The notes below the pieces were generated by a model. It was not told the DNA's origin and searched no databases. It saw only the letters and a list, made by a program, of their open reading frames with translations. A stretch of DNA of 64,000 bases from Pelomonas saccharophila_A (GTDB taxonomy: Bacteria > Pseudomonadota > Gammaproteobacteria > Burkholderiales > Burkholderiaceae_C), in assembly GCF_031458095.1 (NCBI RefSeq), contig NZ_JAVDXU010000001.1, positions 62,001 to 126,000 of the forward strand, in the 5' to 3' direction. Position numbers and translations under genes: made by a program. Below are positions 10,364-17,599 of the stretch, piece by piece; position 1 is the stretch's first letter, and every line of letters begins with the position of its first letter.

Positions 10364-10429
10364 TACCCGACGTGAATGCTTGAAACCCTAGAACTGAAGA
10401 TGAAGCCAAGAGAGACGAGACCGATCCCG

Positions 10430-12382
10430 ATGAAGAAGACCTTCCTCCCCCTGGTGCTGGCCCTGCTGGGCGCCACGGCGCAAGCCGAAGTGCGCCTGTC
10501 CGAAGTGTTCGGCGACCACATGGTGCTGCAGCGCGACCGGCCCCTGCGCGTGTGGGGCCAGGCCACGCCCGGCAAGACACTGACCGTCGAGTTCGCCGGC
10601 CGCCAGGCCACCACCCGCGTCGGCGCGGATGGCCGCTGGCGCGTGCAGATGGCGCCCCTGCCCGCGGGTGGCCCGCACCGCCTGTTCGTCAAGGGCGACG
10701 GCATCGCGGCGCTGAACGACGTGCTGATTGGCGACGTCTGGCTGCTCGGCGGCCAGTCCAATATGGAATGGCCGCTGGCGCAGACCGACACCGGCCCGCA
10801 GGAAGTGGCCTCGCCGCAGAACGCCCAATTGCGCCATCTGCGGGTGCCGCTGCGCGCTAGCGTGAAGCCCGAGGCCGAGATCGCTCCCGCAGCCTGGGTC
10901 GTTGCCGAGCCCGGCAAGGTGGCCGAGTTCAGCGCCGTCGGCTACCACTTTGCCAAGCAGGTGCAGGCCGTGCAGGGCGTGCCCATCGGCCTCATTAACA
11001 CCGCCTGGGGCGGCTCCATGCTGGAGACCTGGATGAGCCGCGAGGCCGCCCTGCGCGACCCCGACCTCGCCCCCGCGGTGCGCGCCCTGCCGGCTGACAA
11101 CGGGGCCTTCGGCGCCGCCCTGGCGCAGCGCCTGCTGCCGCGCATCGTCGCCTGGCAGAAAGGCCTGCCGCTGGAGAACGTGAACGCCTCGGGCTGGTCG
11201 GCCGCCGCCGACATCGACGTCGACTGGCCGACGCTGAATGCCCCGGGCAACTGGGAAGGCCAGGGCCTCCCCGACGTCGACGGCGTGGTCTGGATGCGCA
11301 AGCGCGTCGACCTGAAGCCCGCCCAGGCGGCCGGCGCCGCGGAGCTGCACCTGGCCAAGGTGGACGACTGCGACGAGGTCTGGGTCAACGGCCAGAAGGT
11401 CGGCGGCCAGTGCGGCTGGGAGCAGGCGCGCCACTACAGCCTGCCCGCCGGCTCGCTGCGCGCCGGCAGCAACTGGATCGCCGTGCGCGTGACGGACAAC
11501 GGCGGTGGCGGCGGCATCTACGGCGAGGCCGCCGACCTGCGCCTGGACACGGCGGCCGGCTCCGTGTCGCTGGTCGGCCCCTGGAAGGCCCGCGTCGAGA
11601 AGCTGCAGATGAGCAGCGGCCCCGTTGCCAACAACGCCCCGGCCCTGGGCCACAACGGCCTCGTCGCGCCGCTGCAAGGGCTGTCGGTGCGCGGTGTGCT
11701 CTGGTACCAAGGCGAGGAAAACTCGGGGCGCGCGGCCGCCTATGCCGAGGGCTTCAAGCGCCTGATCCAGGACTGGCGCGGCCAGTTCGACGACCCCAAG
11801 CTGCCCTTCTTCTTCGTGCAGTTGGCCTCCTGGTTGCCGATGGCGGACAACCGCCCCGACGGCAATGGCTGGGCCGAGCTGCGCGCCAGCCAGGCCGCTG
11901 CCCTGGCCCTGCCCCACACCGGCATGGCCACGGCCATCGACGTGGGCGATGCGGTCGACATCCACCCGCGCAATAAGCGCACGGTCGGTCAGCGCCTGGC
12001 GGGGCTGGCCATGCATGAGCTGGGCCTGCGCGCCGCGCCGGCCACCGGCCCGCGCCTGAGCGGCCATGCGGCCAAGGGCGGCGAGTTCGAACTGCGCTTC
12101 GACACCACCGTGGGCGGCCTGCGCACCGCACGCAGCGGAGAGGCCGTGCGCGGCTTCTACCTGGCCGGTGCCGACCGCCGCTGGGTGCCGGCCGAGGCCC
12201 GCCTCGACGGCGACCGCATCCTGCTGAGCAGCACCGCCGTGGCCGCGCCAGTGGCGGCGCGCTACGCCTGGGTCAACAACGCCAGCGAAGCCAATGTCGT
12301 CGGCGGCGACGGCCTGCCCCTGCCGCCGCTGCGCACCGATGACTGGCCTCTCGAATCCGCCGGCCGCCGCTACGGCCGCTGA
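10430..12382 (+). CDS. Two-part SGNH acetylesterase (sialate O-acetylesterase / CE20 type)
   Basis: Predicted secreted esterase of 650 residues that would remove acetyl groups from glycan side chains before the glycosidases act. The start at 10430 gives a clean signal peptide (KKTFLPLVLALLGATAQA); upstream in-frame ATGs at 10376 and 10400 are less likely. The SGNH fold is seen as LLGGQSNMEWPL with the nucleophile Ser 110 and, far downstream, DVGDAVDIHPRNK with Asp 510 and His 512. Between the two halves lies an inserted jelly-roll (about residues 255-385, with ELHLAKVDDCDEVWVNG). This split-SGNH layout matches the sialate O-acetylesterase family; a Xanthomonas xyloglucan-locus member founded family CE20. 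Acetylated galactosyl residues of xyloglucan are the likely substrate by context. Confidence 0.83.
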   Translation: MKKTFLPLVLALLGATAQAEVRLSEVFGDHMVLQRDRPLRVWGQATPGKTLTVEFAGRQATTRVGADGRWRVQMAPLPAGGPHRLFVKGDGIAALNDVLIGDVWLLGGQSNMEWPLAQTDTGPQEVASPQNAQLRHLRVPLRASVKPEAEIAPAAWVVAEPGKVAEFSAVGYHFAKQVQAVQGVPIGLINTAWGGSMLETWMSREAALRDPDLAPAVRALPADNGAFGAALAQRLLPRIVAWQKGLPLENVNASGWSAAADIDVDWPTLNAPGNWEGQGLPDVDGVVWMRKRVDLKPAQAAGAAELHLAKVDDCDEVWVNGQKVGGQCGWEQARHYSLPAGSLRAGSNWIAVRVTDNGGGGGIYGEAADLRLDTAAGSVSLVGPWKARVEKLQMSSGPVANNAPALGHNGLVAPLQGLSVRGVLWYQGEENSGRAAAYAEGFKRLIQDWRGQFDDPKLPFFFVQLASWLPMADNRPDGNGWAELRASQAAALALPHTGMATAIDVGDAVDIHPRNKRTVGQRLAGLAMHELGLRAAPATGPRLSGHAAKGGEFELRFDTTVGGLRTARSGEAVRGFYLAGADRRWVPAEARLDGDRILLSSTAVAAPVAARYAWVNNASEANVVGGDGLPLPPLRTDDWPLESAGRRYGR

Positions 12383-12415
12383 ACCCTCATTTCATCCCAC
12401 ATTGCAGAGATCTCC

Positions 12416-13624
12416 ATGCATCCCCTGATCCAACGCATCGCCCACACGCTGGCCCTGCTCGGCGCGCTGGCCGCCTTGCCCGTGCACGCCCACGAGACCC
12501 TCAAGCTCGACGCGCCCAAGCCCAATATCGCGCCCACGCCGCCCATGGGCTGGAACTCCTGGAACAAGTTCGCCTGCAACGTCAGCGAGCAACTGCTCCG
12601 CCAGCAGGCCGACGCCATGGCCGCCTCCGGCATGAAGGACGCCGGCTACCAGTACATCGTCATCGACGACTGCTGGCAGAAGAGCCGCGACGCCGACGGC
12701 AACATCCAGGCCGACCCCGAGCGCTTCCCCAGCGGCATCAAGGCGCTGGCCGACTACGTGCACAGCAAGGGCCTGAAGTTCGGCCTCTATTCCGACGCCG
12801 GATCGCTGACCTGCGGCGGCCGCCCGGGCAGCGCCGGCCACGAGTTCCAGGACGCACGCCAGTACGCCAAGTGGGGCGTGGACTACCTGAAGTACGACTG
12901 GTGCAACACCGGCACCCGCAACGCCGAGGCCGCCTACACCATCATGGCCAAGGCCCTGCGCGAGTCGGGCCGCGACATCGTGCTGTCGATCTGCGAATGG
13001 GGCACCGACCATCCCGAGCGCTGGGGCCCGAAGGTGGGCCATCTGTGGCGCACCACCGGCGACATCTTCGACGCCTGGGAAGGCCAGAAGGACTGGTCGC
13101 TGGGCATGACCAACATCCTGGACCTGCAGGTCGAGCGCGCCGATGCCGCCAGCCCCAACGCCTGGAACGACCCCGACATGCTGGAAGTCGGCAACGGCGG
13201 CATGACCACCACCGAGTACGAGTCGCACTTCTCGCTGTGGGCCATGCTGGCCGCGCCGCTGGTCGCCGGCAACGACCTGTCCAAGATGGATGCCGACACC
13301 GTGCGCATCCTGACCAACAAGGACGTCATCGCCGTCGACCAGGACCCGCTGGGCAAGCAGGGCCGCCGCGTGCTGCGCCAGGGCGAGCTCGAAGTCTGGG
13401 TGCGTCCGCTGCAGGGCGGCGAGTTCGCGGCCGTGCTGTTCAACCGCAGCAAGGCGCCGGCCGACATGAAGCTGACCTGGGACCGCCTGGGCCTGCCCGC
13501 CGACCGCAAGGCCGACGTGAAGGACCTGTGGAGCAAGAAGGTCACCAAGGACGTCAGCGGCAGCTACACCGGCAAGGTCGCGTCTCACGGCGTGATCATG
13601 GTGCGCGTCACCCCGCAACGGTGA
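12416..13624 (+). CDS. GH27 alpha-galactosidase, first tandem copy
   Basis: Secreted GH27 enzyme of 402 residues with an N-terminal signal ending VHAH. It shows the family landmarks in order: TPPMGWNSWN, IVIDDCWQ, DYLKYDWCN with the nucleophile Asp 161, and WNDPDMLEVGNGGM holding the acid/base Asp. A short beta-sandwich ends the protein, and length is normal. GH27 members remove terminal alpha-galactose; some act on beta-L-arabinopyranose, which cannot be excluded. Neither linkage is a standard part of xyloglucan, so this gene broadens the locus towards galactomannan or arabinogalactan side chains. Its first half is almost identical in DNA sequence to the following gene. Confidence 0.9.
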   Translation: MHPLIQRIAHTLALLGALAALPVHAHETLKLDAPKPNIAPTPPMGWNSWNKFACNVSEQLLRQQADAMAASGMKDAGYQYIVIDDCWQKSRDADGNIQADPERFPSGIKALADYVHSKGLKFGLYSDAGSLTCGGRPGSAGHEFQDARQYAKWGVDYLKYDWCNTGTRNAEAAYTIMAKALRESGRDIVLSICEWGTDHPERWGPKVGHLWRTTGDIFDAWEGQKDWSLGMTNILDLQVERADAASPNAWNDPDMLEVGNGGMTTTEYESHFSLWAMLAAPLVAGNDLSKMDADTVRILTNKDVIAVDQDPLGKQGRRVLRQGELEVWVRPLQGGEFAAVLFNRSKAPADMKLTWDRLGLPADRKADVKDLWSKKVTKDVSGSYTGKVASHGVIMVRVTPQR

Positions 13625-13651
13625 TGACAAGGCCAGGCAAAGAACGTCGAC

Positions 13652-14848
13652 ATGAACAAGCTCTTCCGTCTCGTCGCGCTGTTCGGCTGTGTTGCAGCTG
13701 GCGCCGCCCACGCCCACGAGACGCTCAAACTGGACGCGCCCAAGCCCAATATCGCGCCCACGCCGCCCATGGGCTGGAATTCCTGGAACAAGTTCGCCTG
13801 CAACGTCAGCGAGCAACTGCTCCGCCAGCAGGCCGACGCCATGGCCGCCTCCGGCATGAAGGACGCCGGCTACCAGTACATCGTCATCGACGACTGCTGG
13901 CAGAAGAGCCGCGACGCCGACGGCAACATCCAGGCCGACCCCGAGCGCTTCCCCAGCGGCATCAAGGCGCTGGCCGACTACGTGCACAGCAAGGGCCTGA
14001 AGTTCGGTCTCTACTCCGACGCCGGCGCGCTGACCTGCGCGGGCCGTCCCGGCAGTGCCGGCCATGAGTTCCAGGACGCGCGGCAGTACGCCAAGTGGGG
14101 CGTGGACTATCTGAAGTACGACTGGTGCCACACCGGTCCCCGCAACCCCGAGGCCGCCTACACCATCATGGCCAAGGCCCTGCGCGAGTCGGGCCGCGAC
14201 ATCGTGCTGTCGATCTGCGAATGGGGCGACCACCAGCCCGTGCGCTGGGCCCCACCGGTGGGCCACCTCTGGCGCACGACCCCCGACATCGGCGATCTCT
14301 GGGACAACAAGGAGCCATGGCCTCTCGGCGTGGTGAACATCCTCGACCGGCAGGCCGAGCTGTGGCCCTACGCGTCACCGAACGCCTGGAACGATCCGGA
14401 CATGCTGGAGGTGGGCAACGGCGGCATGACGACGACTGAGTACGAGAGCCACTTCTCGCTGTGGGCCATGATGGCCGCGCCGCTGATCGCCGGCAACGAC
14501 ATGTCCAGGATGGACGCCGACACGGCGCGCATCCTGACCAACAAGGACGTCATCGCCGTCGACCAGGACCCGCTGGGCAAGCCAGGCCGCCGCACGGTGA
14601 AGGAAGGCGACCTCGAAGTCTGGGTGCGTCCGCTGCAGGGTGGCGAGTTCGCCGCCGTGCTGTTCAACCGCGGCAAGGCGCCGACCGACATGAAGCTGAC
14701 CTGGGGCCACCTGGGCCTGCCCGCCGACTGCAAGGTCGACGTCAAGGACCTGTGGAGCAAGAAGGTCACCAAGGGCGTCAGCGGCAGCTACGCCGGCAAG
14801 GTTGCGCCTCACGGCGTGATCATGGTGCGCATCACACCGGTGCGCTGA
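13652..14848 (+). CDS. GH27 alpha-galactosidase, second tandem copy
   Basis: Second secreted GH27 enzyme, 398 residues, 27 nt after the first. Signal peptide differs completely (NKLFRLVALFGCVAAGAAHA), but from HETLKLDAPKPN the two proteins are nearly identical for about 170 residues, including the IVIDDCWQ block. The middle segment after ICEWG (DHQPVRWAPPVGHLWRTTPDI) and the run up to the WNDPDM block diverge strongly, then similarity returns. The nucleophile motif is DYLKYDWCH, with His in place of Asn after the Cys. All catalytic motifs are intact, so both copies should be active. The divergent centre borders the substrate pocket, which suggests a shifted specificity. Confidence 0.9.
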   Translation: MNKLFRLVALFGCVAAGAAHAHETLKLDAPKPNIAPTPPMGWNSWNKFACNVSEQLLRQQADAMAASGMKDAGYQYIVIDDCWQKSRDADGNIQADPERFPSGIKALADYVHSKGLKFGLYSDAGALTCAGRPGSAGHEFQDARQYAKWGVDYLKYDWCHTGPRNPEAAYTIMAKALRESGRDIVLSICEWGDHQPVRWAPPVGHLWRTTPDIGDLWDNKEPWPLGVVNILDRQAELWPYASPNAWNDPDMLEVGNGGMTTTEYESHFSLWAMMAAPLIAGNDMSRMDADTARILTNKDVIAVDQDPLGKPGRRTVKEGDLEVWVRPLQGGEFAAVLFNRGKAPTDMKLTWGHLGLPADCKVDVKDLWSKKVTKGVSGSYAGKVAPHGVIMVRITPVR

Positions 14849-14976
14849 CGCAGGGGACCCAGAGGCCAGGCTCGCTCGGCGTCCCGACGGACTGCCGACC
14901 CCGGGGCTGCGAGTAACGGTTTGTTGAAGCGCGGGAATCCAGCACGCTTGTGTCGCAAAGCCAGAAATTGGTCATG

Positions 14977-14986
14977 ACAGCGCTGT
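14977..14986. promoter_or_regulatory. LacI-type operator candidate
   Basis: The 10-bp perfect palindrome ACAGCGCTGT lies 50 bp upstream of the lipoprotein start at 15036, within a wider TGACAGCGCTGTAG. A central CG inside a TGACA-like half-site is the usual form of operators for LacI-family repressors in Proteobacteria. A LacI-family gene lies three genes downstream on the same strand, so autoregulation of this operon is a reasonable inference. The rest of the 14849-15035 gap shows nothing else clear. Confidence 0.45.
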
Positions 14987-15035
14987 AGTTGGCCTCTAGG
15001 TTGCGCCAACTCAACGGATGTTCAAGGAAGAGAAG

Positions 15036-17549
15036 ATGTCGAAGCCATGGGCGGACCGCGCTGATCTCAACGAGGTGCCCGATTCCCAACGACGCAGACT
15101 GGCATTGGGGGTGAGCCTGTTCCCGGTGCTGCCACTGCTGCCTGGATGCGGGGGCGGTCCGAGCCATGAGGCCGGCACGCCGTTGCTGGGGGGGGCCTCT
15201 GGAAACGACGCGCCAGCCTCACCCGGCCCTGCCACCGCTCCGGCACCGGTCACCGCCCCCGCTCCGCTGCCCGATTCCGACCCCCCGTCACCTTCTGCGC
15301 CCCCTCCCGCGCCGGCACCTGTGCCGCCTCCCGCGCCGGTGCCTGTGCCGCCTCCCGCGCCGGTGCCTGTGCCGCCTCCCGCGCCGGTGCCTGTGCCGCC
15401 TCCCGCGCCGGTACCTGTGCCGCCTCCCGCGCCGGTACCTGTGCCGCCTCCCGCGCCGGTGCCCGTGCCGCCTCCCGCGCCAGTGCCTGTGCCGCCTCCC
15501 GCGCCGGTGCCCGTGCCACCGCCTGCGCCAGTCCCTGCACCGCCACCCGCGCCTGCGCCCGTGGCCAGCGCCCTGGTCCATCCCGGATTGCTGCACACCG
15601 CGGCCGACCTGCAACGCATGCGCGACAAGGTCGCCGCCAACGCGCAGCCGTGGCTGGGCAGCTGGAACCAGTTGCTCGGCGCCCGCCGCGCCAATCTGGG
15701 CGCCACGACCTACGCCTTGGCCACCGTGAACCGCGGCGGCGGTGACGAGAACTACGGCGTGATGATCACCGACATGATGCGGGCCTATCACCTCGCGCTG
15801 CGCTGGAAGATCAGCGGCGACGAGGCCTACGCCAGGGACGCGGTGAGGTTCCTCAACGCCTGGTCGTCGACCTTGAAGCAGCTCGGCGGCGATTCCAACC
15901 TCTACCTCGCGTCGGGCCTCTACGGCAACCAATGGGCCAATGCGGCCGAGCTGATGCGCACCTATCCCGGCTGGGCGAAGGAGGATCAGGTGCGCTTCCA
16001 GACCATGCTGCTCAACGTGTTCTACCCACGCTGCCACGACTTCCTGACCCAGCACAACGGCACCGAGACCCGCAAGGTCACCCACTACTGGGCCAACTGG
16101 GACCTGGCCAATATCTGCGGTATGTATGCCATCGGCGTGTTCTGCGACCGCCCCGACATCACCGCCGAAGCGGTCAACTACTACAAGACCGGCCGGGGCA
16201 ACGGCGCCAACGACCACAGCGTTTATTACCTGCACCCCGGCTACCTGGGCCAATGGCAGGAAAGCCACCGCGACCAGGGGCATTCGACGCTGGGCATCGC
16301 CCTGGCCGGCATGCTGTGCGAGATGGCCTGGAACCAGGGCGAAGACCTCTATGGGCTCGGCAACAACCGCCTGCTTGCGGGTGCCGAGTACGTCGCGAAG
16401 ACGAACGCCCTGGTGGGGCCCGCGCCTGACTACATCGCCTACCCCATGCCCTTCGCGCCCTATGACGGCGTCCAGGGACCGGCCACTGCAGTGTCCAACG
16501 GCTCCAATTCCCGGCCGTGCTGGGAGTTGATCTATCACCACTACGTCAGTCGCAAGGGCCTGTCGGCGCCGTGGACCCAGGTGATGGCAGAGAAGCAGCG
16601 CCCGGAGCGGGTAGACGGCGGCGATTCGCCCGGTTTGGGCTCGCTGTTCTTCACGCGCGATCCCGTGCCGCCTGCCAAGCCCAGCGGCCTGAGCGCCGTC
16701 CTCCACGACGGCAAGGTGCTTTTGTCCTGGTGGGGCAGCGCCGACGCGACGCAATACATCGTGCAGCGAGCCGCGTTGGCGAACGGCCCCTTCACCGAGA
16801 TCGCCAGGGTCACCGATCCCCGCAGCTACACGGACACCCCGGCACCGGGCAGTTGGTACTACCGCATCAGCGCCGTCACCGGCTCGGGCAATCGCGTCGG
16901 CGCCGACACCCTGCGCGTGGCCGTCCCCGGCGATCTGTGGCTGCACCTGCCGCTGAGCGGCAACGCCAACGACGCCAGCGGCAACGGCCGGCACGGCCGG
17001 CTCGTGGGTGGCGCTGCCTGGGGCGCCGGCCGTGCGGCGGCCCAGGGTGCCGTGCAGCTCGACGGCCGTGACGGGCATGTCGCCCTGCCCGACGGCGTCC
17101 TGTCGGGCCTCGGTGATTTCACGATCGCCGTGTGGGTCAACTGGGACAAGTCGGCCGTCAACACACGGCTCTTCGACTTCGGCTCCACCGACGTGGCTTA
17201 CATGGCGATGTCCCCTCGCGATGGCACCGACAAGATCCGCTTCATGGCCTCGCACAACCAGTTCTGGGCCGAGGAGAAGCTGGTCGCGCCGGCGGCGCTG
17301 CCCACCGGCCGCTGGGTTCACGTGGCCATCACCCTGGCAGGCAAGGTCGGCACCCTCTATGTCGATGGCCTGCCGGTCGTGACCCAGGACGGTGTCTGGA
17401 TGGCGCCCTGCCAGTTCGGCCAGACGACACGCAACTGGCTGGGCCGCTCGCAGTACGGCGGCGATCCTTACTTCAAGGGCCGCATGCAGGACTTGCGCGT
17501 CTACAGCGGGGCGCTGGGCGCGATGGCCATCGCCCAACTCGCGCGCTGA
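15036..17549 (+). CDS. Alginate-lyase-superfamily lipoprotein with Pro-rich stalk, FN3 and LamG domains
   Basis: Predicted surface-anchored polysaccharide-degrading protein of 837 residues. The start at 15036 is set by a purine-rich AAGGAAGAGAAG immediately upstream. The leader has SQRRRLALG followed by LLPGC, a lipobox with Cys 38, so a lipoprotein that may travel by Tat. Next is a low-complexity stalk (about residues 45-180) rich in Pro, Ala and Val. The region of about 182-540 resembles the alpha/alpha-toroid alginate lyase superfamily (HPGLLHTAADLQRM, HYWANWDLANICGM, HRDQGHSTLG). An FN3-like domain (545-630) and a LamG/concanavalin-type domain (634-831, SGNGRHGRLVGGAAW) follow. The true substrate is unknown; alginate is not implied. 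It leads a unit with a GH2 beta-galactosidase and a LacI regulator. Confidence 0.75.
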   Translation: MSKPWADRADLNEVPDSQRRRLALGVSLFPVLPLLPGCGGGPSHEAGTPLLGGASGNDAPASPGPATAPAPVTAPAPLPDSDPPSPSAPPPAPAPVPPPAPVPVPPPAPVPVPPPAPVPVPPPAPVPVPPPAPVPVPPPAPVPVPPPAPVPVPPPAPVPVPPPAPVPAPPPAPAPVASALVHPGLLHTAADLQRMRDKVAANAQPWLGSWNQLLGARRANLGATTYALATVNRGGGDENYGVMITDMMRAYHLALRWKISGDEAYARDAVRFLNAWSSTLKQLGGDSNLYLASGLYGNQWANAAELMRTYPGWAKEDQVRFQTMLLNVFYPRCHDFLTQHNGTETRKVTHYWANWDLANICGMYAIGVFCDRPDITAEAVNYYKTGRGNGANDHSVYYLHPGYLGQWQESHRDQGHSTLGIALAGMLCEMAWNQGEDLYGLGNNRLLAGAEYVAKTNALVGPAPDYIAYPMPFAPYDGVQGPATAVSNGSNSRPCWELIYHHYVSRKGLSAPWTQVMAEKQRPERVDGGDSPGLGSLFFTRDPVPPAKPSGLSAVLHDGKVLLSWWGSADATQYIVQRAALANGPFTEIARVTDPRSYTDTPAPGSWYYRISAVTGSGNRVGADTLRVAVPGDLWLHLPLSGNANDASGNGRHGRLVGGAAWGAGRAAAQGAVQLDGRDGHVALPDGVLSGLGDFTIAVWVNWDKSAVNTRLFDFGSTDVAYMAMSPRDGTDKIRFMASHNQFWAEEKLVAPAALPTGRWVHVAITLAGKVGTLYVDGLPVVTQDGVWMAPCQFGQTTRNWLGRSQYGGDPYFKGRMQDLRVYSGALGAMAIAQLAR
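15324..15515 (+). repeat. Eight tandem 24-bp repeats encoding PPPAPVPV
   Basis: Eight consecutive 24-bp units, each close to CCGCCTCCCGCG followed by CCGGTGCCTGTG, run in frame through the stalk of the lipoprotein. Differences between copies are mainly third-position changes (GGTACC against GGTGCC). Degenerate units flank the array on both sides (from 15301 and to 15563). Such near-identical units can gain or lose copies by slippage without breaking the frame, so stalk length probably varies between strains. Confidence 0.95.
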
Positions 17550-17599
17550 CCCGCTGACTGAACGCAACGCATCCATCCACCACAAGACTCGAATAGCGC

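Noticed and set aside
12416..14848. Transposition or assembly artefact explaining the duplicated GH27 sequence
   Set aside because: The copies have different signal peptides, different middle segments and separate intact frames, and no inverted repeats or target duplications flank them.
15301..15563. Possible CRISPR array or non-coding satellite
   Set aside because: The 24-bp units are directly adjacent with no spacers and keep one reading frame inside an intact gene, so they are a coding repeat.
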